Assembly: GCA_030844895.1 (NCBI GenBank)
Contig: JAUTDX010000223.1
Coordinates: forward strand, 62,001-126,000
Length of the DNA: 64,000 nucleotides
Origin: Ambrosia x helenae
Taxonomy: Eukaryota > Streptophyta > Magnoliopsida > Asterales > Asteraceae
Reading direction: 5' to 3'
The stretch's first letter is position 1; each line of letters begins with the position of its first letter. Under the pieces are notes generated by a model. That model saw nothing but the letters and a program-made list of their open reading frames with translations. It did no database searches and was not told the origin of the DNA. The translations under genes and the position numbers were made by a program. Of the stretch, positions 22,031 through 33,540 are shown in pieces.

Positions 22031-22593
22031 CGGCAGGGGAGGAGCAACGTTGCAGGGTTATTTTATTAGATTGTCTCATTGTGTTTGTTGGGTTTGAGTT
22101 TTCAAAGAAAGATGTAGGGGTGTGAATAGGAGGAGAAGTCGGAAGAAGGGTAGCGGGTTTGGGTATAAAAGTATAAACCCTAGGTTTGAAGTTAAAAAAA
22201 AAAAAGAATATGCCTGGAATAGAACCGGGCCTTCTTGAATTTTAAGGAGGATTTCAACGACTAAAGCACTTCAAGATTTTATTAATGGGTTCCTGAGATA
22301 AAATCTTTATGGGTTTCTACCAGTTTTTTGTATATATTAACACTATAATTTACGAACCGACTAGGTTCCTGAGAACCCAAACCCGAAGCCCTAGATCCGC
22401 CCCTGGGTGTAATAAAGATTAGTGATGTAAAATAAAGTAAGAGTAACATATTTGCTATTAAAAATGATAATATATAAGAATTAATTACTCGCTGAAAAAT
22501 GTTTTATTTTGGTCTTTATTTTATAGACTAAAAAATATTTCTACCCAAATATATATATTTCTTACCGTGTGGCCCAGATAATATATAGGTTGC
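22031..22593. other. Intergenic flank of the Tat element, no gene
   Basis: At 22210-22235 a reverse tRNA-like T-arm word (cctggaatagaaccgggcc) follows a poly-A run, with the B-box damaged. The 5 bp gttgc at 22589-22593 form the left target-site copy of the Tat element. Confidence 0.4.
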
Positions 22594-23135
22594 TGAAGAA
22601 ACATCAATCTAACAATCTGGATATAATGACATTAGTATGTAGATATAAGAAAGGACGTAATTCTCATTAAGCAATAAGACGGATACAAGACACTAATCCA
22701 GACTATTACAGAGTTTCGACTATAATCTATCTCTCACAGCTATATAGTATGAATCCTCGCTCGCCGATCTGATCCCTTCTTCTGATGATGAAGGGGGGTA
22801 TTTATAGGCCCCTGAGGTGGTCAGTGATTGGCTGTGAGGAGAATGACAGCTGTCTTGTACAATTACGACCGTTGTCATTCTTTGCGCTGTCGCTCTGTGA
22901 TTGGTCCACGTGTCTTGCTATCGTCCTTTCTGTCCTTTTCTGTACCTCGTACCTGCAGGAGATCATGGAGCAGGGAATAAACGCCTCTGATTGGCCACAT
23001 GCCCCTGCTCCTGTCGGGTGACACCTGTCCTTTGTTGAAGTGGCGTGCGCCGTCTTCTAGAGCTCCACGTCATATTGTTGTGTTGACGTGTGTGCGAGTG
23101 TCAGTCGTGAGCACGCGCGGGTACATATCTCTTCA
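22594..23135 (-). repeat. 3' LTR of the Tat element
   Basis: On the minus strand it starts TGAAGAGATATG and ends ATGTTTCTTCA, 542 bp. On the minus strand the polypurine tract ctagggggact (complement of 23136-23146) lies next to it. Confidence 0.9.
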
Positions 23136-23631
23136 AGTCCCCCTAGTCTAGTGTGTTGTATGCGCAGCATGCGAGACACTGGACTTAGTAAAACAGAAGT
23201 GTCAATGCGGGCGGTTTTTTGCGCTTCACCTTGATTTCTGATAGTCATGCGCGGTGTCTTGCAAGTGGTAAAGTTACGGACGTCTGTAATTAATGCTCAC
23301 ATCAATATTGTCAGTCCGCGTGTATGAAGCGACAGGTTGGTAGCCGAAACGTTCCTGACGGTTGTACACTGTCAGTGACGTGGTGGGGCCGCCTAGTCGG
23401 TTCGAGTGCCTTTTTCTCTTTCTTCCTGTGACGTGTCATTTGCTTATTGGATGGGCTTTTCATATTCAAAAAACCGTCAGACCACGTGTAATCCCCCTAT
23501 TTCATCCCCATTTTTCATCCATTTCTTCTTATTTTCTTTCCAAGTACTCTCTCTAATTTCTTCTCCTTGTTCATCAGTTTTTCACCCTTTTACTGCTTAT
23601 TTTTATCCGAAAGGCGATTTCACTCGTAAAG

Positions 23632-26600
23632 ATGGAACATATTACGAATATCCCAAAGAAAAAACATGGAGGGTCCAGGAGAGGGGATGATGGATCCAAG
23701 AAGAGGCCGCCTCATGCTAACGAGGTCACGGCCGTCTAGGGAAAGGATGAATTTAGAAAGTTTCGGAGGGAGTATGGGTTCCCCTCCTCGTATGGTGTAA
23801 AGGTGCCTGCTCCTGACAAGACAATCCTTGAGCCTCCTGTTGGGAAAGTTGGATTATATGCTGCATATTTTCAGGATTGCAATTTTAGGGTCCCTATAAC
23901 CCGGTTTCTTGGCACCTTTGTGCGGGCGGTTGGGGTTCACATTAACCAGATCCACCCTGGTTTGATGTCTAGGCTCATGTTTTTTGAGTTCTGTTGCCAT
24001 GCCCACAAGATTGAACCCTTGGTGGACATGTTCTATGTATTTTATAGTCTAAGTTTTGTGGAGAGTTGGCTCTCCTGCAGGCCACGCGATGGAGTGCCTG
24101 CATGTGCCGGGGTAGGTGTCAAGAGCTTTCGTGAATGGAAGCCTAAGTTTTTCTGGGTCAACCAAGGGGTTATCCCTATAGAGATGGGTCAGTTGGACCC
24201 GGCTGAGGGGATAGGGAAGGTTGTGTCAAGAGCAGGAGTGGTTTAAGACTTTGACCAGTCACCCTGTGGACCTTTGCGAGATCCCAGAGACTGGGTTGGT
24301 GATGGCTGGGATGAGTATTAAGTATGATGTGAAAGGCCGCAATCCGCATCTTACTCAGGATGGGAAAGGTTAGTTGGTGTTTTTGTTGTTGCTATTCGTT
24401 GCGTACCCTTTATGTATTGTCGTTAATTCGCCCTTTGGTATGTTTTGTTTGCAGATGTCAAGAATTTGTATGATATGTTGTTGGGCGGAGACAACATGGG
24501 CTTCGCCTTTAGGGAGTTGGTGGAAGATGAGTTGTACATCTTGGAGAAGGCATGGGACATGCTGATTCGTCCCCAACTGGATGTGGTGGCGCGGGAGCAG
24601 GCCCCGCCGCAGTTGCTGATAACTGAAGCAGGTGAGTCCTCGCCACTTTATGATAATCCTTCGCCCGTCAAGATGTACATGCGGACGGGCTTTCCTTTAA
24701 TTGTTATATCCAGTGATGAGTTGTCTGACTCATCGGGGTCCTTTTCTCCGCTTCTGTCGTCCGCAGGCACTCAGGGACCTTAGTCGCCGCCTGCGCATGT
24801 CGAGAATGATAGCGATGAGGAAACTGAGGATGATGACTTCCTTGTCCATCGCATCGCCAAGCCGCAGTCAGGGGCAGCCGGAGGTGAAGATTGCTATTTC
24901 ATTCTTAACCACGAAGTGGTTAATAGATATTTTGAAAATTACCACCCTTTTGAACGAAGCTACGTTGAACTTTCAGATGCATTTGTTCAAGGAGAGTCGG
25001 TGGTGAAGTTAACCGAGGAGGTGCAGGCGGCGATGGTGACAAAGCCTGTTTCAACTGAGGCAGCGGAGACCGCGCCGGTGGCTACCGATGTGCCCCGCCC
25101 TAAAAAGCGGTCCAGGCATGCTGGATCCAAAGGCAAGAAGGTTGTGGAAGAGGTGACACCTCCTGTTGAGAAGAGGGTGAAATTAGATGATCTTGTGCAC
25201 TCCGCAGAAGATAGTTTGTTGGGTAAGTGCTCGTGTTTCTTTTCTCTTCTTTCTGTATTATTGTTGTTGTTATTAACCGTTCGTCGTTCTATTTCTGCAG
25301 CGGATTTGTTGAATGTTAACGTGTCAAAGAACGTATCGACGGCCCCGTTTGCTGAGGGGTTTAACTTTGGCCCTTTGGGGCAGGCATCTCCAAACCAACA
25401 AATTCAGGAGCCTGCGCGCACTGAGGTGCAAGACAACGTTTTGGTGACATCTTCTCCAGTGCATCAGTCATCACCTATCCGCCAGCCTTCGCCTGTGCGT
25501 CAGCCAACGCCTCCGCATCAGCCGACGCCTGCGCGTCTGCCTACTCCTCCGCGGCAACCGACACCTGCGCGTCAGCCGACGCCACCTCAGGATATGTTAG
25601 AGGGTGGCGCTGGACGGGTGTCGCCTACTGATGTAAGCGAGGGTTATGGGCGAGATATTGACATGACTATGGATGATGATAATGAGAATGAGAATGAGAA
25701 GAGGGTGACTACCGAGCCTGGGGGTAGTTTTTCGAATGCCCCTCCCTTTGGAGGCGGTGAGTCGTCTGTCGGTATTTTTATGCCAAAGTGGACGTTGACA
25801 CCGGCCACCCGGTTTCTTGATGTTGAAGATTGTTGCCAGTTTCTCGCTAATGTTATCCCTCCTGGGGAGCGTGAGCATCAGGCCACTCGTCCGCGGGGTG
25901 AGCTCATGGATGACCATATTATAAGTATGGCCAACATGTTATCCACATTCGCCGAGATTGTGCGTGAGTGGGGGTCCATGGCGCACGATCGTAACAGGTT
26001 CCACCAAGATTTGAAGCGCGTCACTGATGAGCGTGATCGGATGCACGACGAGTTACAGCGTGCAAAGTGGGATGCTGTTACCTTCCGTGAGGAGCGGGAT
26101 AAGATTCAGCATCACTTGTTTGAAAGGGAGCAGCAATGGAAGGCTGCTTGTGCCAAGACAAACGCGAAGATGGAGGCATCCGCGAAGCGAATAAGCGAGA
26201 CTGATGCGCGGAATGAAGAGATCTCCAAGGAGTTGCAGCGTATGGAGAGGCTCGTGAAGCAGCATTACAACATGTTGCTTGAGTCTCGTGACTTGTTGAG
26301 GGAGAAGGATGAGGAGATTGCTCAGCTGAAGGCGGCGCGTGAGGAGACAGACAAAGAGAATTTGGTGTTGCAGCAGAAGAACCTCGACCTCGAGGGGGAG
26401 CTGGTTGATACTCGCGAAGAAATGCGCCTGGCGGAAAGTGATCGCGAGTGGTTGCTCACCAGTTGTGTCCCTGAGGTTTGTGTTTATTTCTTGTCTTTGT
26501 GTCTTCTCGTTTGTCGGCTTTCTATATTTGTACTGAGCGTTTCTTTTTGATGTTTGCATAGGTCGCTCATTATGTGAAGAACTGTGATCAGACGCGCTAG

Positions 26601-27002
26601 GCTGTGGCGGCAGTGAACGCTGCCGCGAAGCTTGTGGGGCGCAAAGTTGGGTTTCTTGAGGGGTATCAACATGCTAAAGACAGCAAACCCTTGGAGCAGT
26701 TCGCGTTATATAGGCAAGACCTTGATGCCGTTTTTGCGAAGAAAGTTGCTGACTTTGATGGGTTAAAGTACGAGCTGGTTGATTTCGTTGTTGGCCATCG
26801 CGACCGCCCGTCTTGTTTTGAGTTGAAGGAGTCCTTTGACAAGCAAGGCCTAACTCACACGCGACGCGACTATGCCCTTAGGAAAGCCAAGGCGGCAGAT
26901 GTGGCTTCGGGTGAGCAGCCTGAGGCTAGCGAGAAGCTGGACTTGTCTGGATCTGACGAAGATGATGAATATAGCGACGCGTCCTCTGAGTTCAAAGAAT
27001 GA
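23632..27002 (+). pseudogene. Antisense ORF of the Tat element, 'putative gypsy type transposon' domain protein
   Basis: Exons 23632-24368, 24455-25222, 25301-26475 and 26562-27002 are inferred from GT/AG borders. Residues about 57-200 resemble the plant 'putative gypsy type transposon' domain (GLYAAYFQDCNFRVPITRFL, FFEFCCHAHKIEP, FREWKPKFFWV). Next come acidic stretches, a Pro-rich run of QPTP repeats (about 25460-25595), a long Glu/Arg/Lys coiled coil (25950-26470) and an acidic tail. The role is unknown; in Grande of maize a gene also lies antisense in the 3' region. Three in-frame TAG stops (23737, 24781, 26598) and one frameshift near 24215-24238 disable this copy. The sense of transcription is opposite to gag-pol. 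Confidence 0.75.
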
Positions 27003-27189
27003 AGCCTGTTGTTTCTCTATTTTATGTTTATCTGTAAATGATTTCCACATCTGTAATGTTTGATGTAGTAATTGAAACCTTTCTTTTGGTGAAAACATGT
27101 TTGTTTAATACTTGTTGCTCAAGTTAATTGTTTCACTCCAGTTTTAAGTATATGGCTTAGTGTAGGTTTAGATTATATGCACATGACTT

Positions 27190-28215
27190 GCTTGTTTTGC
27201 GCTTTGTATCCCAATTATACGACGCTTAGCTTAAGGAATTGCAACTTAGTAGGACAATTTCAGTTTTAGGCGTTGTATTTTGGTCATACAGTGTTTGTGC
27301 TGCGCGTTGCATCTTGACCATACAACGCGTAGTTTAGGGAATTGCAGACTATTAATGCAATTTTAGCTTGGACATTGTATCTTAACCATACAATGTTTTG
27401 GATGCGCGTTGTATCTTAACTATACAACGCACAGTTTATGAAATTGCAAATTATCAATGCAATTTTATTTTTGACAATGTATCTTAACCATACAATGTTT
27501 GGGGTGCGCGTTGTATCTTAACCATACAACGCGCAGTTTAGGAAATTGCAGATTATCAATGCAATTTTATTTTTGACATTGTATCTTAACCATACAATGT
27601 TTGGGGTGCGCGCTGTATCTTAACCATACAACGCGCAATTTAGGAAATTGCAGATTATCAATGCAATTTTACTTTTGACATTGTATCTTAACCATACAAT
27701 GTTTGGGGTGCGCGTTGTATCTTAACCATACAACGTGCAGTTTAGGAAATTGCAGATTATCAATGCAATTTTATTTTTGACATTGTATCTTAACCATACA
27801 ATGTTTGGGGTGCGCGTTGTATCTTAACCATACAATGCGCAGTTTAGGAAATTGCAGATTATCAATGCAATTTTATTTTTGACATTGTATCTTAACCATA
27901 CAATGTTTGGGGTGCGCGTTGTATCTTAACCATACAACGCGCAGTTTAGGAAATTGCAGATTATCAATGCAGTTTTATTTTTGACATCGTATCTTAACCA
28001 TACAATGTTTGGGGTGCGCGTTGTATCTTAACCATACAACGCGCAGTTTAGAAAATTGCATATTATCAATGCAATTTCATTTTTGACATCGTATCTTAAC
28101 CATAGAATGTTTGGGGTGCGCGTTGTATCTTAACCATACAACGCGCAGTTTAGGAAATTGCAGATTATCAATGCAATTTTATTTTTGACATCGTATCTTA
28201 ACCATACAATGTTTT
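27190..28215. repeat. About ten tandem copies of a 102-bp unit in the Tat 3' region
   Basis: The word ggggtgcgcg recurs at 27501, 27603 and 27705 and onward. Each unit holds two near-palindromes ttgtatcttaaccatacaa, one before tgtttgggg and one before cgcgcagtttagg. The left copies (27190-27450) are diverged and the middle ones almost identical, as in arrays evened out by unequal exchange. Tandem repeats in the 3' UTR are typical of Tat elements and can seed satellites. Confidence 0.9.
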
Positions 28216-28599
28216 ATAGGACGAAGTGCGTATAAGGTAAGGAAATTTCCATATTTCATTCCATTAAATGGCGCATCGGCCTTCATTACAAGTTGGAATA
28301 CTATTTGTAACATCGCAAAAATTTTCCCAAATTTTTATACGTAAAAAGTCTATTTTTTTTTTCTAACTCACCACGTACGTATATATATATAATGTATATA
28401 ATAATAATAATAAAATTGATAATAATAATAATCATGATAATAATAATAATAATAACATACATAACTAAACCTCTAATCTACAACCCAACCCAACCCAACA
28501 CCCTAAACCTTTAATCATTAGAGCCCACCTGCAGCCCATCTGGTCCAGCCCAAGAGACACCCAGCCCACTTCCCCTCAAATCTTTTTTAAAATAAAAAA

Positions 28600-28692
28600 A
28601 ATATATATTTCTCAGACCGGGACTCGAACCCGCGTCTGAGATGAATGCACAGATTACCCCAACACACACAAACCACTAGGTTGTCTTGCCTT
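28600..28692 (-). promoter_or_regulatory. tRNA-like stretch with A- and B-boxes, reverse in solo LTR
   Basis: On the minus strand acaacctagtgg (A-box-like) is followed by ggttcgagtcc (perfect B-box, complement of 28620-28630), a T-arm stem, and T-rich sequence. It is 314 bp from the LTR start; LTR A has its reverse unit at 282 bp. Confidence 0.5.
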
Positions 28693-29314
28693 TTGTGTTT
28701 TTATTCAAGACAGATAAATATTTATCTATTCCTTGATTATCACGGTCAAATAAGCCAAAGTCAACACCCAGATCCAACCATCAATTGACTTCAAATTCAC
28801 GCGTGTTTTAGCCAATTTTGGCAAGGATTTTGGTAGATTAACAAACAAGAAAGTAACTCACATCAATCATAGCTTAAATTTCGTATAATTATTCCCTAAT
28901 TAACCCAAATTTGCGCATCCCTCTTTAACCCCTTGGTCAAATTTCCATTTTGACAAACAAATCTGTTTTTCTATAAATTAAACCATCCATTACAATCCAA
29001 AAATGCTGAAAATCATAACCTAAGTGTCAAAATTCACGTACAAACATCAATTCATTCGATTTCTAGGTTTTTGGTTCGGTTTCTTTGTGGTTTGCAATCT
29101 AACACTTCTGTCCAAGGTTAGTCACAATTAAACCCATATTATGGTGTGATCTGGAGTCCTATACAATAGCCCCATATCATCGTTTATTATCTATAACAGA
29201 TTCGAGGTTGATTGTGGGATTGGAATGATAGGGTTTATCTTATAGATTTGGGGATTATTATTTGTTTCAGATAGTTATTAAATATGAAAAATCCTTACAT
29301 TAAATCACAAAAGG

Positions 29315-29390
29315 GAATCCAGACCAGCTGGTCTGGTGCGTCCCCTCCAACACGAATGTCTCAGGTTCGAGTCCTTTAAGGACCGGATCT
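29315..29390 (+). promoter_or_regulatory. tRNA-like stretch with B-box, forward in solo LTR
   Basis: The B-box ggttcgagtcc (29364-29374) lies 1058 bp from the LTR start, with an A-box-like gaccagctggtc about 40 bp upstream and a long T run (29396-29404) after it. Confidence 0.5.
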
Positions 29391-32300
29391 GTGTTGTTTT
29401 TTTTATTTATTTTATCAGCTTTTCTTTTAAACTTTAAAATTATTACAAATCTAATTTAATCATTATAAATAGTAAACGCAATCCAAAATTTTTATAAAAA
29501 TTATCCTAGCTTCACAAAACTCTAAAGTTTATGTTATAATTTTATTTTCTGAAAAATACTTATTTATTAATTTTTTTATGTATTTATTTAATTTAAACCA
29601 TAATTAATTCATTAAAAATTCATATTTAATCGTTTTAACACCAAAATTTTTATGGAGTTATCTCTAACTATTAAAAACTGTTTGACAATTTTATTTCTAT
29701 AAAAATAACAGTTTTACCTATTTTTATGATTTAATTCTATTAAATTGATTTTATTAAATTAAATTCTGTTTTAAAAGAAAATAATATGGAAAATAATCTA
29801 AAAAATTATCTTTCACTTTTAACACATGTAAACCACCGTTCCAAAAATGAAAATAACGTTTTTGCACTTAATTTATATTTAAATTCCTAATTATTTCATT
29901 AATAATAATAAAATCAATTTAGGATACTGGAATATTAATATTTGGAGCTTAAAAACTCTAAAATACTGTATTTTATCTCAGAATAAACGTTACTTGAAAT
30001 ATTTATATTTATTTGGTTTATTATTATTCCACTCTTAATTTATATTTATCTAAATTAAAACCAATTATGGTTTAATTCAAAAACCCTAGAATCCCCAAAT
30101 TTAGACTATGAAACCCTAGATGCCTATCCCAATAACCTTAGATTTTAAGCCTCATAAACTTAGACTTTGTGTGTTATCGTTTAGGTGATTTCTTTGGGAA
30201 TCTCACTATTATCAACTCATCATATTTTGGGTGTTTACTTGCTTAACTCAAGGTGAGTTTACATAGCCCCTTTCTCTTTTACATTTTTGGGGTGAAACAT
30301 GTTTAAACATTTTATACTATCATTTACTCATACTTACTTGTGATTCAATTACACTATCATTCTATCATTTGACTGTAACAAAAAGACACAGTACAATCAT
30401 TAACAATGATCAAGCCGCCTGTTTAGATTATAGCGCTATAGGTCTGACAAACCCATCCCCCCGCATAAATTCAGGGATGATCGATAACAGTAACAACATT
30501 TAACTAACTTGCGAGTTAGTCATCAGTCGACACAAGGTTTGATTGTACAAAGACGCATTGTTACATGTCGGACTCATACTCTATCATTATACAACTGTGA
30601 TTGTTGTACAAACTATTATTATTTATCATATTTCAAAAACCTATGTATTCTCACCAACTTTTGTTGACCAAAATATTTTCAAACTTAACATGTTTCAGGA
30701 TCTACTTGCTTGAAGATTTGAGCTAATGCTTGAAGATGCGTACATAGTATTATTCATTTTGATGTACGAATTTTGTAGAACAATTGTATGTAATTTATTT
30801 AAATCATTTAATGAAAGTTATTATTCACCATGAGCTACTGAACAATCATCATTACGTGACATCCCGATGTTTCCGCCATCGGTTGGGGTGTTACACTATT
30901 ATATGTAGCACTTTCTCAGTTGAGCGGCGTTCCATGTTAGGGGAACGGGCTTGTCGTCTAAGGTTGAGAGCTTGTAGGCTCTTTTTGTCACACCCTCAAA
31001 TTTCCACGTGCGGGGTTTTACTGCGAGGCGCGTGACATACCAGGAACCAAGTCAACGGTCACAATAAACGACACTATATGAAGCGTAAAAATGACACAAA
31101 CAAACCATTAAGTTTTCATAAATGATCCATCGCTGCGGAAGCGTAAAACTTTATTACAACACTAATTCAAAAGTACAAAAGTCTGAAAATACTAAATGAG
31201 ATGCACATGAATCCTAGACGCCGTGAGACTCCGTGCGCCTATCGACAGCTGCTACCTTAGCGACCTGAGACAAACATGCTAAAAACGTCAGCAAATAATG
31301 CCGGTGAGTTCACAGGTTTTTAATGAATACCGACTCCAAATGTATACCAACTCCAAGTGAAAATCCAAGTATGAATCGACTCCAACTGAATAACCATGGT
31401 CAATCCAGACCACATGCATGCAAAACATATGAATACCTGTTACTACTGCGATTGGAAAACCATTACTGGACTCGAATACTGTGAATACTGAATACTGAAT
31501 ACTGAATACCTAAGAGACAACATGCACCCGTCCGACCTCCAGTCGTCGAGTGGGGCGGGTCAAGCCCAAATAGCGCTATCCACATTTCCCCCGTTGTGCA
31601 TCCCCGCACATTCATGGTTCTCCTCGGGACTTCCAAAGATCGCATAGTAATATAATGAATACTCTAAAACATAATGAATACGTGAAAACATAATGAATAC
31701 TCCAAACCCAATGAATTCAGGAATACTCAAATGTAGTTGACACACCTTTTATGAAAACTTAGTTGAATCGCCTTTTATGAAAACATAGTTGAAACACGTT
31801 TAAAGAACACAGCATGTTTTCTCCCCCGAAAATGTAAAACCAGTAAAAGAGTGGGGCCGTGAAACTCACCTTAGAGTGCGCCTTCGGATATTTAGAATCC
31901 CAACACGTGTATGATGACCCAACTTAGTGACGACCTATCAATGAGTTTACATAAGTGTGATGACTACTAACCCGAAGGCTAATCAGTCCCCAAGTTGTCC
32001 AGACCGTGACCGTGTATGTTGAAAACATGTTTAAACGTTAAACCGACCAACCCAGACAATACCCGGCATCCCATTGGTGACCCGACATCCCACGTGTTAG
32101 CCGAAAGCAAGATATCATGCAACTTATGCAATTAAACACTTAGCATGCGCAAACATTCACCCTATCTAGCATAACGCCCAATTAACGCATAACAAAGTCC
32201 GAACACGTGTTACCAAGTCATTAGACATGTCTTGGGGTTCCTAAGATGTTCCTAGGTGTCAATCCGTGTTTCGGGATGTTAAAATATACATACAGCAGCA

Positions 32301-32395
32301 TTACACGCGATTAGGAATCAAACTAGCATTTAGGATTGTATTTGCTAGTAAAAGTGGCATTTAGGATTGTATTTGCTAGTTGTTGAGGTGAATAG

Positions 32396-32503
32396 GGCTC
32401 TATTCGCCTATATATAGGCGATTAGGATTTGTAATAGCATGAACTTCAGGCGATTAGGAGCCTATTCGCATGAAGCTTCATGCGAGTAGGATCCTACTCG
32501 CCT
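32396..32503. repeat. Palindrome cluster with GCGANTAGG arms
   Basis: Perfect palindromes CGCCTATATATAGGCG (32405-32420), GCATGAAGCTTCATGC (32468-32483; 30-bp with one mismatch at 32461-32490) and GCGAGTAGGATCCTACTCGC (32482-32501) sit side by side. Their outer arms are variants of GCGANTAGG. Confidence 0.85.
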
Positions 32504-33330
32504 CTGCACCTCTGTAGTGCGTTTTCGCGCGTCAAACTCTCCAAATCAGATCTGAAACATGTAAAAACACCCAATATCCAACCCAAAACATTAACCCAAC
32601 TATTTCAAGCAAAAACCCATAATTTATCATCACCCTAGCCGTCCCGAATGCACGCGGTTTCCCAAAATAGCATATCTTGCATGTAAGCATCACATCAACA
32701 TGTAAAACTTACCCTAAATAGAAAATACTCAGATTTCATCACATAACGACGTTACCCGACATTATCCTACTGTTCTAGCATCATCCTAGAGCAAACCCTA
32801 TCTTCAAACAATCAACAAAACACAACATATCATCATCAATCCACCATAATCGCCCAAACGGGTCAAAACGCCTAATATCAATATTACACATCCATGAACC
32901 TTCAAATCCCTAGATTATCATCATATTAACTTATCTAGATCAGAAACATATCAATAACACAAGAACAATCATGTTTAGGCGATAAAGATCCTATCTTGCA
33001 TGAATACATCACATAAAATAAGTATAGATGTGTGGGTTTGTTTTGAAACCGATTCTAATAAGTTTTTCAAAGACACAAACATTTATAAATCAGGTCTGGA
33101 CCTTTAGGGATCAAAACAATACTATTATAAAGGTTTGAAATGAAGAACACACCTTGAAATGGTGAGATTATGGGTTGTAAGACTTGAAAATATGATTTCC
33201 TGCTCAAAAACGAGTTGCAGAGGTTGGATAAGGTGTGGGGTGGCTTTGGGGTGTATTAGGGTTTCACAAATGATGTTTTGAAACATAAGGATGGTATTTA
33301 TATGTGTTTTTAGTCGTGACCTGCAGTATA

Positions 33331-33540
33331 GGCGAGTACGCAGAAGCTATTGGCGAGTAGGATCCTATTCGCTAGTAGCAACTAGCATTTAGGCCCTACT
33401 CGCCCCAAGGAACTAGCATTTAGGCCCTACTCACCCCAAGGAACTAGCATTTAGGCCCTACTCGCCCCAAGGGGCCTCCTATTCGCATCAGTAGGGCGAT
33501 TAGGGCTATCCCACATGCCCTAATCGCCTATAGCCCAAGT
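33331..33540. repeat. Second GCGANTAGG cluster with a 31-bp triplicate
   Basis: Three 31-bp copies (start 33380, 33411, 33442; core aactagcatttaggccctac) follow a near-palindrome gcgagtaggatcctattcgc (33354-33373). An inverted pair ggcgattagggc / gccctaatcgcc follows at about 33495-33530. Confidence 0.85.

Larger units (their letters stand above)
28306..30895 (+). mobile_element. Solo LTR of the long-LTR Ty3 family, with perfect CTATT duplication
   Basis: It begins TGTAACATCGC and ends GGGGTGTTACA, like LTR C at both ends and similar in size to A and B (2590 bp). CTATT flanks both sides (28301-28305 and 30896-30900). No PBS, polypurine tract or genes are attached, so recombination between the two LTRs probably removed the body. 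It sits directly at the pol stop codon of the Tat element. Confidence 0.9.

Noticed and set aside
26053..26559. 168-residue minus-strand ORF
   Set aside because: It is the complement of the coiled-coil exon of the antisense Tat gene; Leu-rich as expected for a reversed Glu/Lys/Gln-rich frame.
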